A stretch of DNA of 55,180 nt from an uncultured archaeon. GTDB taxonomy: Archaea > Thermoproteota > Bathyarchaeia > Bathyarchaeales > Bathycorpusculaceae. The stretch covers positions 1-55,180 of the forward strand of contig CALJDG010000007.1 in NCBI GenBank assembly GCA_938023865.1. The letters are read 5' to 3'. How positions within the stretch are numbered: position 1 is the stretch's first letter; every line of letters starts with the position of its first letter. A program made the translations under genes and the position numbers. Shown here in pieces: positions 34,740 to 43,451 of this stretch. The notes beneath the pieces were generated by a model that saw only the letters and a list, made by a program, of their open reading frames with translations, did no database searches and was not told the DNA's origin.

Positions 34740-36815
34740 TTGAGTTTCCAAGAGCTAGAGCTGAAATCAGATTATGATTCTGAAGATGATGACATTTTAA
34801 ATGATTTTTACATTCCAGTTCTAGCGAGGTCCAAACGATATTGTAGACTGGCTGGTTTTTTCTCATCTAGTACTTTCGCAGTTGCAGCGAAGGGAATTGC
34901 GCCGTTTATACAAAATGGTGGCACTATGAAATTAATTGTAGGAGCTACATTACAGAAATCCGATGTAGAAGCTATAAAGCTTGGACATGAAAATCCAGAA
35001 AAAATACTCTCCGAAATTATGTTAACGCAACTTGAGGATATTTATGAAGAATTAATTAGAGATCATGTTAGGGCGTTGGCATGGCTTGTTGCTAGAAATC
35101 AGCTTGAGATTAAAGTTGCAATAGTAGTTGATGAGGCTGGTTATCCATTGGACCAAGATGCTGCCATGAAGACAGGGATATTTCATCAAAAAGTTGGTAT
35201 TCTTGAAGATAGTGAGGGAAATGTCATATCTTTTAGTGGTTCGATAAATGAGTCAGCAACGTCTTGGGAAAGTAATATTGAAGAGTTTAAAGTTTTTAGA
35301 AGCTGGATAGATGGAGAGAAAGATCATTTAATTGCTGATAAGTTAAAGTTTGAGAAATATTGGTTTGGTAAAACCAGTAGAGTAAAGATAATGGATGTCC
35401 CATCAGCCGTTCGTGAATGTCTTATTCGGATAGCTCCTAATGATATAAGTGAACTCAAATTAGAAAGGTTTTATCGAAAACCCCTGCTCAGAGATTATCA
35501 AGCTAAAGCAATTTCATTATGGATGGAAAATGGGAATAAAGGAATTTTTGAAATGGCTACAGGTACCGGGAAAACGTATGCCGCCATAGGATGCATCATG
35601 GAGCTTCTTAAGGATGAAAAAAAGCTCTTTGTTGTGATAGCATGCCCGTTTACACACTTAATTAAGCAATGGAAAGATAATTTAGTGAAGTTTGGTTTAT
35701 CTGGGTATGAAGTTTTTGGTGCTTTTGTTGGTTGGGAAGATAGACTGGCAAATGTTGTTTTCGATTTCAACAGCGGATTACATGACAATGTTATAGTAGT
35801 AACAACACACGATACTTTTGCCAATGACAAATTTATTAAAATTGTTGAAAAAGTGAAGAGTAAATGTCTCCTTATCGTAGATGAAGTACATGGTATAGGG
35901 TCCCCTGAGAGACGGAAAGGTCTACTTGACAAGTATCAGTTTAGGCTTGGATTAAGCGCAACTCCGATTAGATGGTTTGATGAGGAAGGCACATCGCTTA
36001 TTTTTAACTTCTTTAACAAAGTAGTGTTTGACTTTCCCCTTCAACAAGCAATTGAAAAGGGTTTTCTGTGTAGATATGAGTATCGTCCGTTTCTCGTCGA
36101 ACTTACCGCTGATGAATTGGAGGAATATAGAAAACTAACTAAAAAAATATCCGCTGAATATGTTAGAGCTAAAACTGATAAAGAGAAAAATGAGCTTTTC
36201 AAATTATACTGTATACTTAGACATCGAGTTATTGTAAATGCTTCGATGAAATATACAGTCCTTAATGAAATACTTGACGAGTTAAAAGATATTAAACATT
36301 GTCTTATCTACTGCTCTCCTCAACAAATAGATATGGTACAAGAAATTCTCAACAAAAGGGGGATAATCCAACACAAGTTTACCGCTGAAGAGGATGTTAA
36401 GGAAAGAAAGATATTGCTTGATTCTTTTGCTCAAGGAGTTTACAGGATTCTAGTGGCGATGAAGTGTTTAGATGAAGGGGTGGATGTGCCTTCGACGAGA
36501 ATAGCGGTCATGATGGCGAGTTCTACGAACCCTAGAGAGTTTATTCAAAGACGTGGTAGAATATTAAGACCTTTCAGAGGTAAAGAAAAAGCAATAATAT
36601 ACGATATAATTGTGGTTCCTGACTTATCAGGACGGATTGACCCTGTGCTTTTTGATCTTGAGGCAAAAATTTTGCAAAGTGAGATAAGGAGGTATGTAGA
36701 ATTCGCTAATTCTGCCATAAATTGTGGAGAGGCTTATCTCAAAATATTAGACCTTGCTTCCAAATATCATATTAAATTGGAGGATCATTATGGCGACTCC
36801 CAGATTACGAATTAG
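34740..36815 (+). CDS. PLD-like domain fused to SF2 helicase (defence)
   Basis: This 691-aa protein has an N-terminal phospholipase-D-like domain with one HxK motif (His149-Gln150-Lys151) followed by FSGSINES, as in PLD-type nucleases. Then comes a superfamily 2 helicase: LRDYQAKAI Q-motif region, Walker A ATGTGKT (273-279), DEVH (381-384), SAT (406-408) and motif VI QRRGR (603-607). Such fusions act on DNA in restriction and DISARM-like systems. The start is TTG 34740 after TTAGGTG. It is the first gene of a six-gene operon convergent with dndCDEA and is its best nuclease candidate. The single HxK suggests it would need dimerisation to cut. Confidence 0.85.
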   Translation: MSFQELELKSDYDSEDDDILNDFYIPVLARSKRYCRLAGFFSSSTFAVAAKGIAPFIQNGGTMKLIVGATLQKSDVEAIKLGHENPEKILSEIMLTQLEDIYEELIRDHVRALAWLVARNQLEIKVAIVVDEAGYPLDQDAAMKTGIFHQKVGILEDSEGNVISFSGSINESATSWESNIEEFKVFRSWIDGEKDHLIADKLKFEKYWFGKTSRVKIMDVPSAVRECLIRIAPNDISELKLERFYRKPLLRDYQAKAISLWMENGNKGIFEMATGTGKTYAAIGCIMELLKDEKKLFVVIACPFTHLIKQWKDNLVKFGLSGYEVFGAFVGWEDRLANVVFDFNSGLHDNVIVVTTHDTFANDKFIKIVEKVKSKCLLIVDEVHGIGSPERRKGLLDKYQFRLGLSATPIRWFDEEGTSLIFNFFNKVVFDFPLQQAIEKGFLCRYEYRPFLVELTADELEEYRKLTKKISAEYVRAKTDKEKNELFKLYCILRHRVIVNASMKYTVLNEILDELKDIKHCLIYCSPQQIDMVQEILNKRGIIQHKFTAEEDVKERKILLDSFAQGVYRILVAMKCLDEGVDVPSTRIAVMMASSTNPREFIQRRGRILRPFRGKEKAIIYDIIVVPDLSGRIDPVLFDLEAKILQSEIRRYVEFANSAINCGEAYLKILDLASKYHIKLEDHYGDSQITN

Positions 36816-36990
36816 TAAGAAAATTCTTGAGGAAATAGATGCACAAATCGAAGATGAAATTGTTAGAGAACTTGCTAAAAACTTTTTACAGTTTGAACTC
36901 GAGAATTGGAGAATTGAAAAGCTTCATTTTAAAGATTTTTTCACTAATCAGCTTAGCATATATTGTAGAAGAAGGATGCAAAAGCCATGA
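36790..36990 (+). CDS. 66-aa protein in defence operon
   Basis: ATG 36790 is preceded by GGAGG and overlaps the helicase gene by 26 bp. The product is helical and charged (LRISKKILEEIDAQIEDEIVRELAKNFLQFELENWR) with a basic end (YCRRRMQKP). The frame is open further upstream to 36754, but that start lacks a ribosome binding site. Its TGA overlaps the next ATG. The tight overlaps on both sides argue it is a genuine component, perhaps an adaptor between the helicase and the ATPase. No catalytic motif is visible. Confidence 0.7.
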   Translation: MATPRLRISKKILEEIDAQIEDEIVRELAKNFLQFELENWRIEKLHFKDFFTNQLSIYCRRRMQKP

Positions 36991-38966
36991 AAATCCAATG
37001 CATAGAACTTGAGAATTATCGCCAATACCGTGGAAAGGTTACGGTCGAGTTATCTTGTGATTCTGGTAGAAATATTACTGTTATTCAGGGTGTGAATGGT
37101 TCTGGTAAGACGAACATGTTGAATGCTGTTAATTGGTGTCTTTACGGCCGAGAAGAGCATCTTAGCAAATATGATACAAAAAAGCAGCCAATTATTAATG
37201 ATGCAGAATTACGTGAATTACCAGCTGGGCAGAGGATCAGCGCGCGAGTAACCCTAAAAATGATAGACGAAAAAGATAATGATCGCTTCTATCAATTTGA
37301 ACGAAGTATAGGAGCTAAAAAGGATATTAGTGACAGGATAATTTTTGATAGAGATTCTGAATTTCACGCTTTCATGCAAATAGGAAGGGACATTCAAGAA
37401 ATACGGGAAACTGAAATGTTAATAAACAGAATTTTGCCTCACGGTGTTAAAAGTTTCTTTTTCTTCGACGGCGAGCGTTTAGACGAATTTTTTAAAGAAG
37501 AAAAGTCAGAAAAAGTTCGTGAGGCTATTTTTGATGTATCCCAATTGTATCTGTTGGATCGCACAATAGAACATCTCGAAAAAACCGTTTCTTCAATACG
37601 AGGAGAAGTAAAAGGAGAAAGCCCAAGAGTAGATGAAATACAGGAGAAAATTAGAGCAATTGAGGGCGGTTTAGAAAGTAGCCGACAGGAGAAAAAGGAG
37701 AAGGAAGAGAAGCTTCGCAATATTAGAAGCAACATTACAGAGATAGAGAACAAACTTAAAGATTGTAGCGAATCTGTTGTTAGAGCGTTGCAGCGTCAAA
37801 GAGAGAGTCTGGAAGGTCGTTTAGAGATAATTGAAAAGAACATTGGAAAGATCAAAGAACAGATCACTGATAACATTTTAGAAATTGGTCCCCTAATTTA
37901 CTGTCTTCCGGCTGTGAATGATGCTATTATTCAAATCGATCAAAAGGCCGAAAAGGGTGAAATTCCTCCAAATATAAGGCATACATTTGTAAAGGAACTA
38001 CTAGAGAGAGGAAAATGTATCTGTGGCACTAATACTAAGGTTAACAGCGAAGCAAGGTATAGACTTGAGGAGTTGCTGAAAAAAGCTAGAATATCTGAGA
38101 TTTACGAGGAAATAATCGAACTTAAATACGTTCTGAAGCCTATAAAAGACCGTGTTGTGAAGTTTTCGGAAGAACAAAATGCTTTAAGGAAAAGTATCTC
38201 GTCTTTAGAAGAAGAAAAAACCAAAATTAAAAGCGAGTTGCAAGAAGTAAGTACAAGATTGAAGGGAATAAATGTTGAAGAGATTACAAATTTAGAGATT
38301 ACCCGAAACCAGCTTAGGCGAGAGGAAGAGGGACTAATAAGAGATATCGGAGTGCTTGATCAAAGGATTGCAAACGCTCGGATGATGTTGGATAAGCTTC
38401 AGAAAGAGTTGAATGATGAACTTAGAAAGTCTAAGAAGTTTATGGAAATTAATGAAAAACTGAATTTAGCGACTCAAACACTTAATGCATTAGGAGCAAT
38501 TAGGCAAAAACTAATTGATGATATTCGAAACACTATTCAGAATAAAACACGAGAGTATTTCTTACGGTTAATTTGGAAAAAAGAAACATATGACACTGTA
38601 CTTATCGGCGAAGACTATGGCATTTCTGTTATCAATAAGCTTGGATCAGAATGTTTAGGGACTCTGTCGGCTGGCGAAAGACAGATTCTGGCTCTTTCTT
38701 TCTTAGCTGCTCTTCGGGAAGTTTCAGGATTTGACGCTCCTATAATAATTGATACACCGCTTGGTCGCATATCTAAGGAGCATAAAGAAAGCATCGCTGA
38801 ATTGTTACCAGAATTTTTGAAGGATGCTCAAGTTACTTTGTTCATGACTGATGAAGAATATACTTCTCGCGTGAGACAATTAATTTTGCGAAAGGTTGGA
38901 AGAGAATACGAACTTTGTTATGATGAAAGTAGATCTCAAACGAGGGTGGAGCAATATGGCAAGTGA
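36987..38966 (+). CDS. DndD-like SMC/Rad50-type ATPase (effector module)
   Basis: This 659-aa ATPase has Walker A GVNGSGKT (35-42), a long coiled coil from about 200 to 500 and a C-terminal head with LSAGERQILALSFLAAL and IIIDTPLGRISKEH. A CxC at Cys344/Cys346 (GKCICGTN) near the coil apex recalls the zinc hook of Rad50. The SFFFFDGERLDEFF motif near residue 155 is shared with the dndD product encoded nearby. It is therefore a second DndD-type ATPase, in the putative effector operon instead of the modification operon. Genes overlap on both sides. Confidence 0.85.
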   Translation: MKIQCIELENYRQYRGKVTVELSCDSGRNITVIQGVNGSGKTNMLNAVNWCLYGREEHLSKYDTKKQPIINDAELRELPAGQRISARVTLKMIDEKDNDRFYQFERSIGAKKDISDRIIFDRDSEFHAFMQIGRDIQEIRETEMLINRILPHGVKSFFFFDGERLDEFFKEEKSEKVREAIFDVSQLYLLDRTIEHLEKTVSSIRGEVKGESPRVDEIQEKIRAIEGGLESSRQEKKEKEEKLRNIRSNITEIENKLKDCSESVVRALQRQRESLEGRLEIIEKNIGKIKEQITDNILEIGPLIYCLPAVNDAIIQIDQKAEKGEIPPNIRHTFVKELLERGKCICGTNTKVNSEARYRLEELLKKARISEIYEEIIELKYVLKPIKDRVVKFSEEQNALRKSISSLEEEKTKIKSELQEVSTRLKGINVEEITNLEITRNQLRREEEGLIRDIGVLDQRIANARMMLDKLQKELNDELRKSKKFMEINEKLNLATQTLNALGAIRQKLIDDIRNTIQNKTREYFLRLIWKKETYDTVLIGEDYGISVINKLGSECLGTLSAGERQILALSFLAALREVSGFDAPIIIDTPLGRISKEHKESIAELLPEFLKDAQVTLFMTDEEYTSRVRQLILRKVGREYELCYDESRSQTRVEQYGK

Positions 38967-39867
38967 AAAATATTTTCCAAGAGATTTGGCTCTTGATGCT
39001 AAAAATCACGAGAAGTTTAAGGAGTTAGTAGAAAGTGATTTGGCACGGGCACTTTCGCCGTTTTACAAGAAAACTATGAAGGATGTGTTTATGTATGCTC
39101 TTGGTATAGGATTCTTCGATCATAAGAGGTTAAAGTTGCAAAAGAAAGTTGGAACAATACCATTAAGAACTTTGAGCCCTAGCGATATTGCGCTGATAAA
39201 AGCAATAGCAGTGGTTGAAAAGGGGAGCCTAGATGTACTTCACGGTGAAAATATTAAAGAAGTTTTTGAAATTGCTGAGGAGTATGCTAACGGGGGAATA
39301 ACTACCCTCTATAACATGATTTTTGGGGATGAGGCAGGAGATGTCGATAAGAGAATGGAACAACATCTTAGGGAAATCCTAGAAACTCAAGTAGTAGAGT
39401 CAACTAGCAAACCTAGCGTTAAGTCTTACAGCGAAATTCTAAAAGATTTTGAAAATGAACTAAGATCATTTATTCAAAGTAAATTGGAAGAGGAAATTGG
39501 CAAGAATTGGTGGAAGCAAGCCATACCGCCGGATGTTCAACAAAGATGTGAAGAAAGGAGGGAGAATCGAGAAAAACTTCCATGGATGGGTGATGAAGAG
39601 TACACGCTTATTTGCTATGCTGATTTCAATGACTATTTTAAGATAATAACACGCCGAGATAATTGGAAGAAAATTTTCAGTAGATACTTCATTGATGAAG
39701 CTTGGATAAAGACCAAGTTAGTTTTAGAATTAGCACCCATTAGGAACGATATTGCGCACAATAGAGAACTAACTGCCGAAAAAGTTCAAAAATTGCAAAT
39801 ATCAACTCAAGAAATCCTGCGATGCATCCGAAAAACTGCTTCTGGCGATATAGAAGGAGATTATTGA
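38956..39867 (+). CDS. HEPN (Swt1-like) protein with Dnd-associated-type N-terminal domain
   Basis: This protein of about 303 aa begins at ATG 38956 (RBS GGTGGA); an earlier in-frame start at 38896 would lie well inside the ATPase gene. The C-terminal domain ends with LAPIRNDIAHNREL, an Rx4H motif (Arg263, His268) of HEPN ribonucleases and Swt1-type domains. The N-terminal half (KDVFMYALGIGF...IAVVEKGSLDVL...EIAEEYANGGITTLYNMIFG) resembles small proteins annotated as Dnd-system-associated, from memory. It is a plausible RNase or toxin effector, or a structural HEPN adaptor. Confidence 0.7.
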   Translation: MASEKYFPRDLALDAKNHEKFKELVESDLARALSPFYKKTMKDVFMYALGIGFFDHKRLKLQKKVGTIPLRTLSPSDIALIKAIAVVEKGSLDVLHGENIKEVFEIAEEYANGGITTLYNMIFGDEAGDVDKRMEQHLREILETQVVESTSKPSVKSYSEILKDFENELRSFIQSKLEEEIGKNWWKQAIPPDVQQRCEERRENREKLPWMGDEEYTLICYADFNDYFKIITRRDNWKKIFSRYFIDEAWIKTKLVLELAPIRNDIAHNRELTAEKVQKLQISTQEILRCIRKTASGDIEGDY

Positions 39868-39959
39868 CTTGGCAGCACCTATTTTTTGCTTAAAAAGTAT
39901 TTGTCTGCTTCCAATGATCATTACCCAAGTTTTCACAAATTTATTGAGTGGCAATAAAA

Positions 39960-40562
39960 ATGGCATATCAAACACAACCTCAACCTTCGAGGAGAATTTT
40001 GCGGTCAAACTGTGGTAGATGTAATGCAGATATATACATTGACGTTACAGATTTTGAACCCAACATCACTATAACGAATAACTACAGATGTAGAAGTGGG
40101 CATGAAGTAACAGTGTCTGTCAGAAATGGAAGAATAATTCTAATAACTCCTTCGACTATTGAAAGCGATATTGATGATTACCCAGATGTTCCTTTGCAGA
40201 TGAAGATGCTAATAAAAGAGGCATACAAGTGCTCTGCGGCTGACGCACCTGTAGCTGGTGCATGTGTAATCAGGCGTTTGCTTGATGAGTTACTTTACGA
40301 ACTAGGTTTTACCCAAAGATATCTAGGACAGAAAATAACCGAATTTGAGACTAGATGCAACAATGATCAGAACTTCCGAACTAGACATGAGACCCTATTC
40401 CGCCGATTAGAAGTATTCCGAACGATAGCCAACCTTTCGGGGTATCATGCTCATGCCCAAGAAAGACCTATAGTTAACGTAATAAAATCTGAATTTGAGG
40501 AATACTTGCATGTTGTTGAAGGAGCAATAAAAGAGAGATGGCCGAATAGGAGAAATCTATGA
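39960..40562 (+). CDS. Zinc-ribbon / DUF4145-like protein
   Basis: This 200-aa protein has a short zinc-finger-like N-terminus: Cys18-x2-Cys21 and Cys44-x3-His48. The C-terminal helical domain (KEAYKCSAADAPVAGACVIRRLLDELLYELG...ANLSGYHAHAQE) looks like DUF4145, a HEPN-related fold common in defence genes. ATG 39960 has GAGTGG upstream; GTG 39948 is also in frame. It is separated from the previous gene by 92 bp, the only gap in the operon, and overlaps the next gene by 4 bp. Confidence 0.7.
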   Translation: MAYQTQPQPSRRILRSNCGRCNADIYIDVTDFEPNITITNNYRCRSGHEVTVSVRNGRIILITPSTIESDIDDYPDVPLQMKMLIKEAYKCSAADAPVAGACVIRRLLDELLYELGFTQRYLGQKITEFETRCNNDQNFRTRHETLFRRLEVFRTIANLSGYHAHAQERPIVNVIKSEFEEYLHVVEGAIKERWPNRRNL

Positions 40563-42208
40563 TGCAAAGTGAAACAAAGGAAGTTTTCATAAAACAAATT
40601 GATATGATGGTGGCTGCAAAAATAATACAATTGGTAGCATCAGGAATATACAGGACACCAGCAAATGCATTGAAAGAATTGATAAGCAACTCATTCGATG
40701 CTGATGCTACAAAAGTGGACGTTCTTATCGACATTGATGAAAATAACGAAAGGGTTAATTCGATAATCATCAAGGATAATGGGCTGGGCATTAATCCTAG
40801 TGATTTTGCTTTTTCCATGACACATATTGGGGTAAGCTTAAAAAAAATGGAGGGGGCTACGACTGAAAAAGGAAGACCCATAATTGGTAGAATAGGAATT
40901 GGTCTGCTTTCTGTAGGACAAGCCACAAATAAGTTCGAATTTTTATCGGCTACTCGTGAGGGTGTAGGAATGAGAGCAGAAGTAGATTTGAGCCCTTATT
41001 ATGAGGCAATAACAATGACCGAGTCATTGGACACTTTGAAGATTGGTAATATAAAGTTATTTCAGTTCGAAAATCCGTCCAGAGAAACATATACTAAAGT
41101 AACTTTAAGAGAGTTAAAGGAGCCATTTGTTCGTGGTCTTGTGGGGAAGACTGGCTCCAGAGAAAATTTTGATTTTCAAAAAAATCCATCATATAAAGAG
41201 TTTGTAGAATGGTTGGATAAAAAGCAGGTAAAACGTTTAGACGAGATCTCACCATTTAACAGGTTTATGTTTGAGCTTGGACTTTTGACTCCCGTTCGCT
41301 ATCTTGCCGAAGGGCCCGTTAGAGGCGTAGAAACTCCAATATTGTTGAAGATTAAAGAAAGACTGGAAAACTATAATTTCCATGTATACGTTAACGGAGT
41401 AGAGATTTTTAAACCTATATTATTCCCGCATATTTCTGAGTTGCAGCGCCTAGGGAAGGATGGATACAAGGTCTATGAAAAAGAGTTCGATCTTGATATA
41501 AATGGAAGAAAAGTAAGTGCCAAGTGCTATTATTATCATCAGGACATAAGAATAATCCCTTATGAATTACGCGGTTTACTAATTAGAGTAAAAAATGTAG
41601 GAATAGGAACGTATGAGAACAATTTTTCAAAGATAGCCAGTGAAAGTCCTGTAGTTTTACATCAATTAACCGGAGAACTTTATGTTGACGAAGGGTTAGA
41701 CGCTGCACTAAACATCGACAGAAACAGTTTCTTTGAATCCGACGACGCATATCAGAGACTATGGTTAGAAGTTTTAGCATGGGTGAATCCTGAACAACTT
41801 CCAAGTGAAGCGTTAAAGTTTATTAAGCCTACAGCAAATCCTGTAAGTCGAGATATACGTCGAAGGCTAGACAAGATTAGGGAAGAAAAAAAGAAAGAAA
41901 GAGCTAAAGAGATAAGAGAAATATTTATCAGAAAAATTGCAAAAATAGTTTCAATGGCAGGATATCCCACCATTTCTCTTCCTGAACTAAAGATATTAAT
42001 TATTCCAAAGTCGAAAATCGAAATGGACATTAAACCCGAAAGAACATGTATAACTGTAGTTTTGGATCGAAAGTACCCGGAGACAATTCAAAATGCTTTA
42101 ATACTGTTTCTTGCGGCACAAAAAATAGCCATTATCTCTTCTAAAAATTCCCTTCGGGAATTCGAACGTATTTTCACCGCGATCATAAAGGAAGTAGGTT
42201 TAATCTAA
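40559..42208 (+). CDS. GHKL (Hsp90/MutL/MORC-like) ATPase (defence)
   Basis: This 549-aa protein has an N-terminal Bergerat-fold ATPase: N-box ELISNSFDADAT (40-51), G1 DNGLGI (73-78) and G2 GRPIIGRIGIGLLS (105-118). A transducer-like middle region and a C-terminal charged helical segment (IRRRLDKIREEKKKERAKEIREI) follow. There is no histidine-kinase phosphoacceptor domain. Such ATPases act as ATP-driven clamps in DNA repair and appear in antiphage loci. It is the last gene of the operon, converging on dndA with a 76-bp gap. Confidence 0.82.
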   Translation: MMQSETKEVFIKQIDMMVAAKIIQLVASGIYRTPANALKELISNSFDADATKVDVLIDIDENNERVNSIIIKDNGLGINPSDFAFSMTHIGVSLKKMEGATTEKGRPIIGRIGIGLLSVGQATNKFEFLSATREGVGMRAEVDLSPYYEAITMTESLDTLKIGNIKLFQFENPSRETYTKVTLRELKEPFVRGLVGKTGSRENFDFQKNPSYKEFVEWLDKKQVKRLDEISPFNRFMFELGLLTPVRYLAEGPVRGVETPILLKIKERLENYNFHVYVNGVEIFKPILFPHISELQRLGKDGYKVYEKEFDLDINGRKVSAKCYYYHQDIRIIPYELRGLLIRVKNVGIGTYENNFSKIASESPVVLHQLTGELYVDEGLDAALNIDRNSFFESDDAYQRLWLEVLAWVNPEQLPSEALKFIKPTANPVSRDIRRRLDKIREEKKKERAKEIREIFIRKIAKIVSMAGYPTISLPELKILIIPKSKIEMDIKPERTCITVVLDRKYPETIQNALILFLAAQKIAIISSKNSLREFERIFTAIIKEVGLI

Positions 42209-42284
42209 AATATTTCACTTGTAATTGCCAAGTTTTTAGAATAAATTAGTTTTAATATAGCGGTGTTAATTTTCGTAAATAATT

Positions 42285-43451
42285 TTAGAAACGTAATTTT
42301 ATTTTGCGTAATTTATTTACAGCTTGGAATATAAACTCTGTTGCAAATATGATTTCTTCTTCTGTGTTGAATCTAGAAAACCCAAGTCTAATTGCAGTAT
42401 GTGCTCTCTCAGGGTTTAAACCTAAAGCCATGATAACATGTGAAGGTTCTACGTTCAATGTCGTGCATGCAGATCCAGAGGAGAGGGCCAATTTTGAGCA
42501 CACAGCGCGTATCAAAGCTTTATTTTCAACCCCTTCAAAAGACACGTTCAGATTATGACTCAATCTTTTATCCGGATGCCCATTTAATTCTACTGGGCTA
42601 CTTTTTTCTCTAAAAACGTCCCACATATACTTTCTCCATCGATCAAATCTCTTGTTCTCTTCACCCATTTCCTTCACTGCAATTTCAAAAGCCTTACCAA
42701 ATCCAACAATGCCCGGCACATTAAGGGTGCCTGACCTTATTCCTTGCTCATGCCCGCCACCATGGATTATCGGAAAAGGCTTAGCATTAAGATTTGAATG
42801 TCTAACATATAAAGCGCCAACACCTTTGGGCCCGTACATTTTATGAGCTGAAATAGACATAAGATCTACGTTCAATTTTTCAACATCTAATGGAATATGC
42901 CCCGCCGCCTGAGCCGCGTCCGTATGAAAGAGAACACCATACTTTTTTGCAATTTCTCCAATATTATGAATTGGAGCAATAGTTCCAATTTCATTATTGG
43001 CGGTCATAACGGAAATTAGAATTGTCTTTTCACAGATAGCTTCCTCAAGTTTCTTTAAATCCACCATGCCAAATTTATCAACAGGCACATATGTAACACG
43101 TTTACCCATTTTCTCCAAGTGTTTGCACACATCTAATACGGACTTGTGTTCAGTAACACAAGTGACAATATGATCGCCTTTAGCAGCATGCTTTTCGGCA
43201 ATTCCCAGTATTGCTATGTTGTTGGATTCAGTAGCACCGCTTGTGAATATTATGTCTTCAGGTTTTGCATTAATACATCTTGCAATCTTTTTGCGAGCGT
43301 TTTCAACCGCCTCAGAAGCTTCAGACCCGTACAAATGATCAATACTAGAAGCATTACCAAATCGTTCAGTAAAATAGGGAAGCATCTCCTCAAGAACACG
43401 CGGATCTAATGGCGTTGTAGCTTGAGAGTCCAAATATATTGGAAATTTCAT
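42285..43451 (-). CDS. dndA: Cysteine desulfurase, DndA/IscS type
   Basis: This 388-aa class V aminotransferase-fold PLP enzyme releases sulfur from cysteine as an enzyme persulfide. Motifs are FTSGATESNNIAI, HTDAAQAAGHIPLDV, the Schiff-base lysine in SISAHKMYGPKGVGAL, and the catalytic cysteine in LSSGSACTTLNVEPSHV. It supplies sulfur for DNA phosphorothioation. Its ATG overlaps the dndE stop by 4 bp, so it is dedicated to the dnd operon (order C-D-E-A), although IscS functions elsewhere cannot be excluded. Confidence 0.93.
   Translation of the reverse strand: MKFPIYLDSQATTPLDPRVLEEMLPYFTERFGNASSIDHLYGSEASEAVENARKKIARCINAKPEDIIFTSGATESNNIAILGIAEKHAAKGDHIVTCVTEHKSVLDVCKHLEKMGKRVTYVPVDKFGMVDLKKLEEAICEKTILISVMTANNEIGTIAPIHNIGEIAKKYGVLFHTDAAQAAGHIPLDVEKLNVDLMSISAHKMYGPKGVGALYVRHSNLNAKPFPIIHGGGHEQGIRSGTLNVPGIVGFGKAFEIAVKEMGEENKRFDRWRKYMWDVFREKSSPVELNGHPDKRLSHNLNVSFEGVENKALIRAVCSKLALSSGSACTTLNVEPSHVIMALGLNPERAHTAIRLGFSRFNTEEEIIFATEFIFQAVNKLRKIKLRF

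Noticed and set aside
39868-39959. Additional small gene in the only gap of the effector operon
   Set aside because: No frame of useful length with a ribosome binding site; it more likely holds an internal promoter or leader.
34740-42208. DndF-DndG-DndH restriction genes
   Set aside because: The helicase is PLD-SF2, the SMC-like ATPase matches DndD type and the GHKL protein has no DndFGH counterpart that I recognise.
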